Positions 54,343 through 62,614 of a stretch of DNA of 64,000 bases are shown here, piece after piece (within the stretch, counting starts at the first letter, position 1; each line of letters opens with the position of its first letter). Under the pieces are notes generated by a model. That model was given only the letters and a program-made list of their open reading frames with translations. It ran no database searches and was not told the origin of the DNA. Position numbers and translations under genes: made by a program. This stretch comes from an uncultured Roseibium sp. Lineage in GTDB: Bacteria; Pseudomonadota; Alphaproteobacteria; Rhizobiales; Stappiaceae. The DNA is taken from contig NZ_OY780958.1 of the NCBI RefSeq assembly GCF_963675985.1, positions 1,736,001 to 1,800,000 of the forward strand. The letters are read 5' to 3'.

Positions 54343-56703
54343 CTATTCGGCAGCCTGACTGAGGCCGGGCTGTGCCGCCAACCAGACCTTTTCCGCCGTC
54401 GCCGGCATGGAAAGGTCGTTGTTTCCGATCGCATCGGTAATGGCGTTGATGACTGCCGGCGGCGATCCGATCGCACCGGCTTCACCGCATCCCTTCATGC
54501 CGAGCGGATTACCCGGGCAGATGGTTTCGGTGGTCAAGAGATTGTAGGACGGCACATCGTCGGCCCTTGGCATGGCATAATCCATGTAGGACGCGGTGAC
54601 GAGCTGACCGTTTTCGTCATAGGTGGCGTTTTCCAGAAGCGCCTGGCCGATGCCCTGGGTCAGACCACCATGCACCTGGCCTTCGACGATCATCGGGTTG
54701 ATGACCTTGCCGAAGTCGTCGGCGGCAACGAAGTTGACGATTTCCGTCTTGCCCGTATCCGGATCAACTTCCACTTCACAGGCATAGGTGCCGGCGGGGA
54801 ACGTGAAGTTGGTCGGATCGTAGAAGGCGCCTTCCTTCAGGCCCGGTTCCATGCCTTCCGGCAGGTTGTGGGCGGTGTAGGCCGCAAGAGCGACTTCCGT
54901 GAAAGAAAGCTTCTTGTCGGTCCCGGCTACCTTCAGTTCGCCGCCCTCGATCTGGATGTCGCCTTCGGAGGCTTCCATCAGATGGGCCGCGATCTTCTTT
55001 GCCTTGGCTTCGACCTTGTCGAGCGCCTTGACGATGGCCGACATGCCGACCGCGCCGGAACGCGAGCCATAGGTGCCCATGCCGAATTGCACCTTGTCAG
55101 TATCGCCGTGAACGATGGACACAGCATCATTGTCGAGGCCGAACCGCTCGGAAATGAGCTGGGCGAAGGTCGTTTCATGTCCCTGGCCGTGGCTGTGAGA
55201 CCCGGTGAGCACCTCGATCGTACCAACCGGATTGACCCGCACTTCCGCGGATTCCCAAAGTCCGACGCCAGCACCGAGGGAGCCGACCGCCGCAGACGGC
55301 GCGATGCCGCAGGCCTCGATATAGCAAGACAGGCCCATGCCGCGCAGTTTGCCGCGCGAAGCGGCCTCAGCCTTGCGGGCCGGGAAGCCGTCATAGTCGA
55401 TCGCCTTCAGGGCCGCATCGAGTGTGGCGTCATAGTCGCCGGCATCATAACACATGATGACGGGTGTCTGATGCGGAAACGCGTGGATGAAGTTCCTGCG
55501 GCGGAAATCGGCCGGCGGCATGCCGACCTCGCGGGCCGCCGTTTCGATGATGCGTTCGACAAGGAAGGTCGCTTCCGGACGCCCTGCACCGCGATAGGCA
55601 TCGACCGGTGCGGTGTTGGTGTAGACCGCCTTGACGTTGCAGTGAATGTTCGGGATGTCGTACTGACCCGAGAGCAAAGTTGCGTAAAGATAGGTCGGAA
55701 CCGACGATGAGAACAGGGACATATAGCCCCCGAGGTTCGCCATCGTCTTGACCCGGAAGCCTGTGATCTTGTTGTCCGCATCAAGCGCCAGTTCGGCTTC
55801 CGTCTTGTGATCGCGCCCGTGCGCGTCTGTCAGGAACGCCTCCGTCCGGTCGGAGACCCATTTCACCGGACGGCCAACGCGCTTGGAGGCCCAGAGCGCG
55901 ACGATTTCTTCCGGATAAATGAAGATCTTGGAGCCGAAGCCGCCGCCGACATCGGGTGCGACCACCCGAAGCTTGTGTTCGGGGGCGACATTGTAAAAGG
56001 CCGACAGAACAAGGCGCGCAACGTGTGGGTTTTGCGATGTGGTGTAGAGCGTATAGTGCTCTTCCGCCGTGTCGTAGTCGGCAAGGGCTGCCCGCGGCTC
56101 CATCGGGTTCGGAACCAGGCGATTGTTGGTGATGTCCATGCGCGTGACATGGGCGGCGCTGTCGAATGCCGCATTTGTGGCGGCTTCGTCACCGATGTCC
56201 CAGTCATAAATCAGATTGCCCGGGGCTTCGGGATGCAATTGCGGGGCACCTGGCGCCAACGCTGCACTCGTGTCGACGACAGCTGGCAGTTCCTCATAAT
56301 CAACGACAACCGCATCGGCCGCGTCGCGGGCTTGTCCCTGGGTATCGGCAATCACCACAGCGACCGCCTGTCCGACAAAACGGACCGTTTCCGGCTCCAG
56401 CGCGCGCCAGGCCCCCATGTTCATCGGCGATCCGTCCTTGGAATGGATCATCCAGCCGCAAATCAGGTTACCGATCCCGTCGCCGACCAGCTGTTCCCCG
56501 GTCAGGACCGCTTCCACGCCCGGCATGGCAAGCGCGGCGCTGGCATCGATGCCTTTCACCTTCGCATGGGCATGCGGTGAGCGGACAAAGGCCGCATAGG
56601 TCATGCGCGGCAGGACCATATCGTCCGTATACCGGCCCTTGCCGGTGATGAAGCGCTTGTCTTCCTTCCTGAGGGCGCGTGCCCCGATACCTTGAACACC
56701 CAT
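54343..56703 (-). CDS. coxL: Molybdenum hydroxylase large subunit, form II CoxL-like
   Basis: A 786-residue molybdopterin subunit. The active-site loop reads AYRGAGR (residues 369-375), which defines form II sequences; the Cys-containing AYxCSFR of proven form I CO dehydrogenase is absent. The C-terminal catalytic Glu is in MKGCGEAGAIGSPPA, and Gln-rich cofactor contacts such as GSHSHGQGHETTFAQ are present. It oxidises a substrate at a Mo centre; CO activity of form II enzymes is doubtful and the true substrate is unknown. It lies between the FeS and FAD subunit genes. Confidence 0.93.
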   Translation of the reverse strand: MGVQGIGARALRKEDKRFITGKGRYTDDMVLPRMTYAAFVRSPHAHAKVKGIDASAALAMPGVEAVLTGEQLVGDGIGNLICGWMIHSKDGSPMNMGAWRALEPETVRFVGQAVAVVIADTQGQARDAADAVVVDYEELPAVVDTSAALAPGAPQLHPEAPGNLIYDWDIGDEAATNAAFDSAAHVTRMDITNNRLVPNPMEPRAALADYDTAEEHYTLYTTSQNPHVARLVLSAFYNVAPEHKLRVVAPDVGGGFGSKIFIYPEEIVALWASKRVGRPVKWVSDRTEAFLTDAHGRDHKTEAELALDADNKITGFRVKTMANLGGYMSLFSSSVPTYLYATLLSGQYDIPNIHCNVKAVYTNTAPVDAYRGAGRPEATFLVERIIETAAREVGMPPADFRRRNFIHAFPHQTPVIMCYDAGDYDATLDAALKAIDYDGFPARKAEAASRGKLRGMGLSCYIEACGIAPSAAVGSLGAGVGLWESAEVRVNPVGTIEVLTGSHSHGQGHETTFAQLISERFGLDNDAVSIVHGDTDKVQFGMGTYGSRSGAVGMSAIVKALDKVEAKAKKIAAHLMEASEGDIQIEGGELKVAGTDKKLSFTEVALAAYTAHNLPEGMEPGLKEGAFYDPTNFTFPAGTYACEVEVDPDTGKTEIVNFVAADDFGKVINPMIVEGQVHGGLTQGIGQALLENATYDENGQLVTASYMDYAMPRADDVPSYNLLTTETICPGNPLGMKGCGEAGAIGSPPAVINAITDAIGNNDLSMPATAEKVWLAAQPGLSQAAE

Positions 56704-56865
56704 GGTTTTCCTCCCTGGAAAATCATTCCTGCCTGCTTATCGGATCTTCTTCATGACACCGTTCCCCTCCTCGGGAAGACGGTGATTGATCATGACTTTT
56801 CCGGATCAGGCCTAAATCATGTGAAAAAACCGGCTGCCGCGATACGGCAGTCCTACCGCTACGGA

Positions 56866-57354
56866 CTACTCCGCAGCTGTCTTCATCCCGGCCATCTGGT
56901 CTGCAGCCGCTTTGATCGCCTTCACGATGTTGTGGTAGCCGGTGCAGCGGCAGATGTTGCCTTCAAGCTCGTGACGAATGGTCTTTTCGTCCAGATTGGC
57001 GCCATGGCGTTCGATCATGTCGACGGCGGTCATGATCATTCCGGGTGTGCAGAAACCGCACTGAAGGCCGTGGTTTTCGCGGAATGCCGCCTGGACCGGA
57101 TGCAGTTCACCGCCGCCGGCAAGACCTTCGACCGTCAGAACGTCGGAACCATCCGCCTGGGCGGCGAGCATGGTGCAGGATTTGACGGCCTTGCCGTCCA
57201 CATGGACCACACAAGCGCCGCACTGCGACGTGTCACAGCCCACATGCGTGCCGGTCAGACCCTGGGTTTCACGGATGAAATGAACGAGCAACGTCCGGTC
57301 TTCCACATCGGCGGATACCGTCTTGCCGTTCAGTCGCATCGTCACTTTCGACAT
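56866..57354 (-). CDS. coxS: Molybdenum hydroxylase [2Fe-2S] subunit, CoxS-like
   Basis: A 162-residue iron-sulfur subunit. The plant-type cluster is bound by CDTSQCGACVVHVDGKAVKSC, and the second cluster by CGFCTPGMIMTAVDM with CRCTGYHNIVKAI. Start at ATG 57354 with a GGGAG site seven bases upstream; an immediately preceding ATG is also possible. It relays electrons from Mo to FAD. It follows coxG by about 115 bases. Confidence 0.94.
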   Translation of the reverse strand: MSKVTMRLNGKTVSADVEDRTLLVHFIRETQGLTGTHVGCDTSQCGACVVHVDGKAVKSCTMLAAQADGSDVLTVEGLAGGGELHPVQAAFRENHGLQCGFCTPGMIMTAVDMIERHGANLDEKTIRHELEGNICRCTGYHNIVKAIKAAADQMAGMKTAAE

Positions 57355-57469
57355 CATTTTTCTCCCTCATTTTCAACCCGGGTCATTGATGCGCCACCCG
57401 GGATAAATTCCAAAACTTCGGTCGTCTCGCCGGCGGCTATATAGAGCCGCGGCCCGATCGACCTTATCG

Positions 57470-58156
57470 TCAGCTCATAACCGCAAGGATCACAATGACA
57501 GCGGCCAGGGCGATCAATCCCCAAACGATCGGACCACCAAATACGCCCCTGCCCGCAGCGACTTCAACCTTTTCCTCAACGTCGTGCAGCCGTTCTTCGA
57601 TGACATGTTCGGCGTCCTGCGCGGCTTTGTACGCCTCCGAAGGCATTTCCTCGATCGCTTTTGTCTTGGCTTCTTCCATCAGGCCTGCATCGAGTTCATC
57701 GTCCGCGACATCGCTGCCACCGCCGACCTTTTCGGTGAATTTTCCGAAGAACTCGTCCGCCATCTTGCGTGCGGTGGAATCGATCAGCCGGCTACCAAGC
57801 TGAGCGAGCTTGCCACCGACCTGGGCGCGGGCGGTATAGGTGAGAACCGTTTCGGCACCCTCCTCGGCCAGGCTCACGTCGGCCGAGCCCTTGGCGAATC
57901 CGGCAACGCCGCCCTTGCCCTCACCGGCAATGGTATAGCTTTCCGGCGGGTTGATGTTTTCCAGCGTGACAGCGCCGTTGAACTTGGCTTTCACCGGGCC
58001 GATCTTTGAGGTCACCGTGGCGGACATTTCGGTGGGGCTGGTCATTTCCAGCTTTTCGCAGCCCGGAATGCATTCCTTCAGTACCTCAGGATCGTTCAGC
58101 GCCGCCCAGACAGTCTCCCGTGATGCCGGAATGCGGTAACTGCCATTCATATCCAT
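57470..58156 (-). CDS. coxG: CoxG family SRPBCC protein with C-terminal membrane anchor
   Basis: A 228-residue protein: a START/SRPBCC domain in residues 1-150 (SYRIPASRETVWAALNDPEVLKECIPGCEKLE), a charged helical linker, and a final membrane helix (GPIVWGLIALAAVIVILAVMS). CoxG is thought to tether the hydroxylase to the membrane. Here it is the first gene of the operon, so the promoter should lie in 58157-58338. Confidence 0.9.
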   Translation of the reverse strand: MDMNGSYRIPASRETVWAALNDPEVLKECIPGCEKLEMTSPTEMSATVTSKIGPVKAKFNGAVTLENINPPESYTIAGEGKGGVAGFAKGSADVSLAEEGAETVLTYTARAQVGGKLAQLGSRLIDSTARKMADEFFGKFTEKVGGGSDVADDELDAGLMEEAKTKAIEEMPSEAYKAAQDAEHVIEERLHDVEEKVEVAAGRGVFGGPIVWGLIALAAVIVILAVMS

Positions 58157-58240
58157 GCGACCAATTCCCCTTGTGTTCGTCTGCAGGTCTGTTTTGACAA
58201 TACACGCTACCGTTTACAAGACATATCGTTATCCTGAATT

Positions 58241-58257
58241 GTGCATGACGTATGCAC
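58241..58257. promoter_or_regulatory. Palindrome upstream of coxG, candidate operator
   Basis: GTGCAT and ATGCAC arms around a five-base spacer, about 85 bases before the coxG ATG. It is a perfect 6-5-6 inverted repeat, suitable for a dimeric regulator. The regulator that binds it is unknown. Confidence 0.45.
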
Positions 58258-58287
58258 CGACTGAAAGGGTCAAGCGCATCCGCGTTT

Positions 58288-58319
58288 CATCAGGTGTTTC
58301 ACTTTTGAGACACCTTGAT
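58288..58319. promoter_or_regulatory. Inverted repeat between regulator and coxG, operator or terminator
   Basis: AGGTGTTTCA and TGAGACACCT (nine of ten bases paired) around CTTT, with flanking CATC/GATG extending the symmetry. It is 19 bases beyond the regulator stop and roughly 135 bases before coxG. No T-tract follows, so a protein-binding site is at least as likely as a terminator. Confidence 0.45.
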
Positions 58320-58338
58320 GATCAGGAGCACCTCGAAC

Positions 58339-59310
58339 CTAGTTTGATGCCAGGCCGCATCGCTGCATCCGCCGGTACATCGTCGCCCGGCTGATGCCCA
58401 GATAGCGTGCCGCAGCGGATATATTGCCATGGCTGCGGGACAAGGCCCTGCGCAATTCAGTTTTCTGAGCGCCCGATCCCGGCTGCCCGGCAGCCATGTC
58501 TCCCAGGACATCGGACAGCGGCAATGCCCGCTCGATCTGCTCACTGGTCAGGCCGTGGAACCTGCGGGCCTGTCTTGTGGCGCCGATCACGAGATCGTCT
58601 TCGTCCACCGCCAGGAGAGAAAGACCGTTACGGCCGTTGTTACCGTCGGCAACGAGAATGCGCGCTTTCGGAAAGGCCGCCCGGAACAGGTCGTTTTCCA
58701 TCGTCCGCGCACTGTCGTTGACGACCGCGCCGAGCACTTGGGCGAAGGCGGTGGACATATCATTCCGACAACTGGACACATCCAGAACCGCGATCAACTG
58801 GCCCTGGGGGTCATGGATCGGGGCACCCATGCAGCTCATCGCCGTATTGTCGGCTCGAAAGTGTTGGTTCTGGTGGATGACGACCGGGCGTTTTTCCGCC
58901 AAACAGGTCCCGATTCCGTTTGTGCCTTCCGCGGATTCGCTCCACACGGCGCCCTCGGTCAGTCCCCAGCCTTCAAAGCTTTGCCGGTCGCCCGCATTGC
59001 TTCTGCTGTCCAGAATCAACCCGGTATCGTCGGTCAGCACGACACAACACCCGGCCTGACCGGCAATTCGAAAGAGGTGTTCGAGACTGGGGCCTGCAAT
59101 TTCCAGGAGCGCGCCGTATTTGTCCCGCGCTTGTCGCAAATCCGTTTCGGCGACCCGTTTTGCCGGGCCGCGCAGGTTCGGATCCAGTCCGTGGTAGACC
59201 ATCGACCGCCGCCAGGACGCCACAACGCCCGACATGGCCGCGGCAATGCTTTCCCGAACCGCCGCTTCGACCAGGTCGGCATGGGACCTGGTCAGGTTCG
59301 CTGAATGCAT
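58339..59310 (-). CDS. AcoR-like regulator: sensor plus Fis-type HTH, no AAA+ domain
   Basis: About 323 residues from ATG 59310 (GGAGG eight bases upstream). Residues ~25-200 match the N-terminal part of AcoR-like activators, including SWRRSMVYHGLDPN and a GAF-like domain (GCCVVLTDDTGLILDSR, WSESAEGTNGIGTCLAEKRPVVIH). The C-terminus has the Fis-type HTH (LRRALSRSHGNISAAARYLGISRATMYRRMQR). The sigma-54 AAA+ motor with GAFTGA and Walker motifs, which normally sits between them, is missing. It therefore cannot act as a classical sigma-54 activator. It probably controls the cox-like operon downstream on the same strand. Confidence 0.88.
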   Translation of the reverse strand: MHSANLTRSHADLVEAAVRESIAAAMSGVVASWRRSMVYHGLDPNLRGPAKRVAETDLRQARDKYGALLEIAGPSLEHLFRIAGQAGCCVVLTDDTGLILDSRSNAGDRQSFEGWGLTEGAVWSESAEGTNGIGTCLAEKRPVVIHQNQHFRADNTAMSCMGAPIHDPQGQLIAVLDVSSCRNDMSTAFAQVLGAVVNDSARTMENDLFRAAFPKARILVADGNNGRNGLSLLAVDEDDLVIGATRQARRFHGLTSEQIERALPLSDVLGDMAAGQPGSGAQKTELRRALSRSHGNISAAARYLGISRATMYRRMQRCGLASN

Positions 59311-59459
59311 CAGCATTTCCTCCCTCAGAGGCAGGCTTGAACCTGCTCTTTGGCCCAACTCGACCAAAACAAGGAGGACTTGTCAAAACCTTTTGCACAA
59401 AGCCGACCAGGAACAGATGCAATCCATGCCCGTCAGCACCTAAAAGCGAAGCGCCCCGA

Positions 59460-60245
59460 TCAGGCGACCAGTTCAATCGCTTTCTTGCCTGCAGCTGTGG
59501 TTTTGAGCCAGTCAGTGGTCGTCTCGGCGTCGCGTCCCTTCGGTTTTGATGCGGGGGCGACATCACCGGTTGCGGATGTCTTCAGCATATAACCGATATA
59601 ACGGGTGGATTCGATCGGATCCTCACCTAGGCGCATGCGCAGTTTCTTGCGAAGTTTTGAAATGTGGCTTTCCACGACGCACTCATCGACGCCTTCATTC
59701 ATCATGCCATAGACGGCATTGAAAATCTGGGTCTTGGTAACCCGGCGCCCCTTGTTGCGGACCAGGTATTCCAGGATCCGGCGTTCGCGGCGCGGCAATT
59801 CCATCACCTCGCCACCGACTTCCGGATCGCGACCGTCAAAGAAGACCTGGATCGGTCCGGCATCGACGGACTTGCTCTCGGTCGTCCTACGGCGTCGGAA
59901 AGCGCCTACCCGTGCCAGGATTTCCTTCACATGGACCGGCTTGCGGAGAACGTCATCGACTTCGGCTGCGAACAGCTCCAGCGTGCGTTCAAGATTGGGA
60001 TTGTCCTCCAGAGCAATGATCTGGGCTTCGCTGCATCGATTGCGGATCTGCGCGGGAAAAGACAGGCGATCTTCGCTTGCGCCCAGCAGTACGGCATCGA
60101 TCGATTGCAGGTCGGTCTCCGGCGCAATGTTCAGCCAATCAACAAGTTCTGAAGAATGTAATTCCAAAGAAGCATAGCCTTCACGTTCGAAAGCCGATGC
60201 GTATCCGGCAGTCACAATTTCCCTGTCGTCAACAATTACAAACAT
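59460..60245 (-). CDS. rem: Rem/FtcR-like orphan response regulator of flagellar genes
   Basis: About 261 residues. The ATG at 60245 (MFVIVDDREIV) has GGAG upstream, whereas the ATG at 60260 has none, and the former matches the N-terminus of Rem/FtcR proteins. The receiver domain has an acidic pair (D6, D7) and K102 in LRKPVHV, but the usual phosphorylated Asp is replaced around AVLLG (residues 51-55). An OmpR-type winged helix spans about 145-225 (PRRERRILEYLVRNKGRRVTKTQIF, VESHISKLRKKLR). Rem of Sinorhizobium and FtcR of Brucella activate flagellar genes, which fits the flagellar genes beside it. The C-terminal tail is longer than in FtcR. Confidence 0.88.
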   Translation of the reverse strand: MFVIVDDREIVTAGYASAFEREGYASLELHSSELVDWLNIAPETDLQSIDAVLLGASEDRLSFPAQIRNRCSEAQIIALEDNPNLERTLELFAAEVDDVLRKPVHVKEILARVGAFRRRRTTESKSVDAGPIQVFFDGRDPEVGGEVMELPRRERRILEYLVRNKGRRVTKTQIFNAVYGMMNEGVDECVVESHISKLRKKLRMRLGEDPIESTRYIGYMLKTSATGDVAPASKPKGRDAETTTDWLKTTAAGKKAIELVA

Positions 60246-60603
60246 TAGCCCACTCCGCATTTAAAACGTTAAATAGAGTGGTATTTTATTGCAGGAGATT
60301 GTTCAATATATCGAAGTGTAAACAAAATGGAAATTGAATACTAGAGTCGCCAGATGTCTACTTTTGGTCACAACATCATAATAAAAACAGAGAATATATA
60401 ATCGAAAATTCGCTGCGAAAAGAATTGAAAATTCGATATGTATTTTATTTATTTGCTTTTCCGGATAAGTATAACATCACTCGTAAAATTTTCCAGAAAT
60501 TTATTGATATCTTATTGGCCCACACAACATCGACGTGACAGCCCGAGCCGGGCCGCATGTCCAGACTCGGGCAAATCCATAAAGCGTCGCTTGTTTTGAA
60601 GGG
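60246..60603. promoter_or_regulatory. Very AT-rich regulatory region between rem and fliI
   Basis: These 358 bases are strikingly AT-rich compared with all neighbours and contain many T-A steps. No gene is credible here. It is the upstream region of the rem-like gene and the downstream flank of fliI. In Sinorhizobium, rem is repressed by MucR, a zinc-finger protein that favours AT-rich DNA, so a similar control region is plausible. Confidence 0.5.
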
Positions 60604-61935
60604 TCAGACGGATAGCGCACGCGCAAGATCGGTAAACGGATCGCTGGTTTCTGCCGGCTTTGCCGACTGGCGCAGTGCCTCATAGATCTTCGGTACAAGT
60701 TCGCAAGCTTTGTCGAGGCTTTCATCCATACCGGGCTGATAGCCGCCCATGAGCCGAAGATCCCGAGTTTCCTCAAACCGCGCGATCATACCCTTAAGGC
60801 GGAGGATGAGTTCCCGCTGATCGTCTGTCCATGCCCGCTGGGACAGGCGTGATGTCGACTTCAGAATGTCCACCGGCGGATAACGTCCGGCTTCGGCAAT
60901 TGCCCGGTCCAGGATGACGTGGCCGTCGAGGAGCCCCCGCAGGTTGTCCGCAACAGGATCGTTATGGTCGTCACCATCAACGAGGACCGAGAAAATCCCG
61001 GTGATCGTCCCCTCTCCTTCCGCGCCCGGACCAGCCCGCTCCAGCAATTTGGCGAGGTCTGAAAAGACACTCGGTGTGTAGCCGCGCGAGACCGGCGGCT
61101 CGCCCGCCGCCATGGCAACATCCCGTGCGGCATGCGCGAAGCGGGTCGCGGAATCCACGATCAGGAGCACAGAATCCCCAAGCCCGCGAAAATACTCCGC
61201 GACGCTCATGGCAGTTTTGGGGGCAAGCCTGCGCATCATCGAGCTTTCATCGCCGGTCGCTGCCACGACAACAGAATTCTCAAGCGCGTCGCCGAGGACA
61301 TCGTCGATGAATTCCCGCACTTCGCGTCCGCGTTCCCCGACAAGGCCGACAACCACGGTATCGAATTCGCCGAAACCTGCGAGCATTCCTAGCAGGGTCG
61401 ATTTTCCGACGCCGGAGCCGGCGAAAATGCCGATCCTCTGACCGACGCAAAGCGGCGTGAACAGGTCGATCACCTTCACCCCGGTCCGGACCGGTTTGTT
61501 GACCCGTGCCCTTTCCATTGCCTGTGGCGGATCCCTGTCGAGAAGAAAACCGGCCGGGCCGGTCTTAAGAGGGCCTTGATTGTCGATCGCCTTTCCGAGC
61601 GCGTTGACCACCCGCCCTTTCCACGACGGATCGGGATGGACCGCAAGCCCGCCCATGCGCCAGGCCGATGCACCGATACCGATGTCACTTGACCGTTCGA
61701 ATGCTTTGACCACCACATCCTTTTCATCGAGCAGGATGATTTCGCCCTGCCGAATCCGGTCCTGGCCTTCAATGAGAACGAGGTCCCCAAGACAGACCGA
61801 CCTGGACAAGCCGGACACCCGTATGGCGCCGGTCGATACCTGTGTCACATGTCCGCCGATCCTGACCGCCCCGAATTCCTTTTCGGCAGTCGAGAGCGAA
61901 ACCGCGATCCGCTCAAGCCGATTCATCATTGGCAC
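60604..61935 (-). CDS. fliI: Flagellum-specific ATPase FliI
   Basis: A 443-residue type III export ATPase. Walker A is GSGVGKSTLLGMLAGF (around residue 170), with VGLVGERGREVREF, the Walker B region SVLLIVDSATRFAHAARD, and the ILDRAIAEAGRYPPVDILKSTSRL C-terminal motif. It energises export of flagellar components. The start may be GTG 61935, with AGGAAAGG ten bases upstream, or ATG 61929. It overlaps the end of the upstream hypothetical gene, implying translational coupling. Confidence 0.95.
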   Translation of the reverse strand: MPMMNRLERIAVSLSTAEKEFGAVRIGGHVTQVSTGAIRVSGLSRSVCLGDLVLIEGQDRIRQGEIILLDEKDVVVKAFERSSDIGIGASAWRMGGLAVHPDPSWKGRVVNALGKAIDNQGPLKTGPAGFLLDRDPPQAMERARVNKPVRTGVKVIDLFTPLCVGQRIGIFAGSGVGKSTLLGMLAGFGEFDTVVVGLVGERGREVREFIDDVLGDALENSVVVAATGDESSMMRRLAPKTAMSVAEYFRGLGDSVLLIVDSATRFAHAARDVAMAAGEPPVSRGYTPSVFSDLAKLLERAGPGAEGEGTITGIFSVLVDGDDHNDPVADNLRGLLDGHVILDRAIAEAGRYPPVDILKSTSRLSQRAWTDDQRELILRLKGMIARFEETRDLRLMGGYQPGMDESLDKACELVPKIYEALRQSAKPAETSDPFTDLARALSV

Positions 61936-62614
61936 GTGCCAGATACCTTTCCTGGAGGGCCTTCAGGACATCCACCGGAAGGTGGTTGTCCTTGTGAGCG
62001 GCGATTTTTTCCAACCCCACCTCAGGTAAAACCGCGTGCGCATCCTTCTGTGCATCCGTGTCCGGTGCCGATTCCCTGGCGCTCGCGGGTTTCGAGTCGG
62101 GTGCGGTCCCGGTCAACAGAGCGGTCAGGTCGAAGGGCGTTCCATTCCCAGGCCCGGTAACCCGGGCGACTTCGGCACCGAGAACCTCGCCACCAGCCGA
62201 TGAAGAGAAAACTTCGGGCGCATTGGCGGTGGTTACGGGTTTTTCTTTTGGAAGGGGAATGGCAGCCATTTCCGGACCGGAGCCGGCACTCTTCGGTTCG
62301 CCGGCAAGCGCCGTTGACGCGATAGAGTAGCCGGTCATGACGCCGAAGCCGATCGGTCCGCCGAGGGCCAGGCCGTAAAGGGCATTGCCTGAGTAGCGCG
62401 CGCCATCGGATATCGCGTCCCCCGTGACCGCCCGATAGAGTTCCGAAATACCGGGAATGTGCTGGAGCGGATTGATGACATCCAGAAAATCCTTGAAGCC
62501 GAATCCCTGCCCCTTTTCGGCCGAGGCGGTCTTGGCAGTGGGTTTCGGCACCGGGACATGCGTGGTACCGGTCGAGCCACTCGGTTCGACGGAAACAGGC
62601 GCCACCCAGGTCAT
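61913..62614 (-). CDS. Uncharacterised protein encoded between flgF and fliI
   Basis: A 233-residue protein with no family I recognise. The first ~40 residues are Pro/Thr/Ser-rich; residues ~35-110 hold a structured part (GFGFKDFLDVINPLQHIPGISELYRAVTGD, then a Gly-rich hydrophobic stretch ALYGLALGGPIGFGVMTGYSIAST). The rest is low-complexity Ala/Pro/Ser and ends in a helix (LPVDVLKALQERYLA). The start overlaps flgF as ATGA, and the end overlaps fliI by about 23 bases, so it is embedded in the flagellar operon. A role in export or assembly is inferred from position only. Confidence 0.8.
   Translation of the reverse strand: MTWVAPVSVEPSGSTGTTHVPVPKPTAKTASAEKGQGFGFKDFLDVINPLQHIPGISELYRAVTGDAISDGARYSGNALYGLALGGPIGFGVMTGYSIASTALAGEPKSAGSGPEMAAIPLPKEKPVTTANAPEVFSSSAGGEVLGAEVARVTGPGNGTPFDLTALLTGTAPDSKPASARESAPDTDAQKDAHAVLPEVGLEKIAAHKDNHLPVDVLKALQERYLARANDESA

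Noticed and set aside
58157..58338. Sigma-54 promoter before coxG
   Set aside because: No TGGCAC-N5-TTGC type element was seen, in line with the regulator lacking an AAA+ domain.
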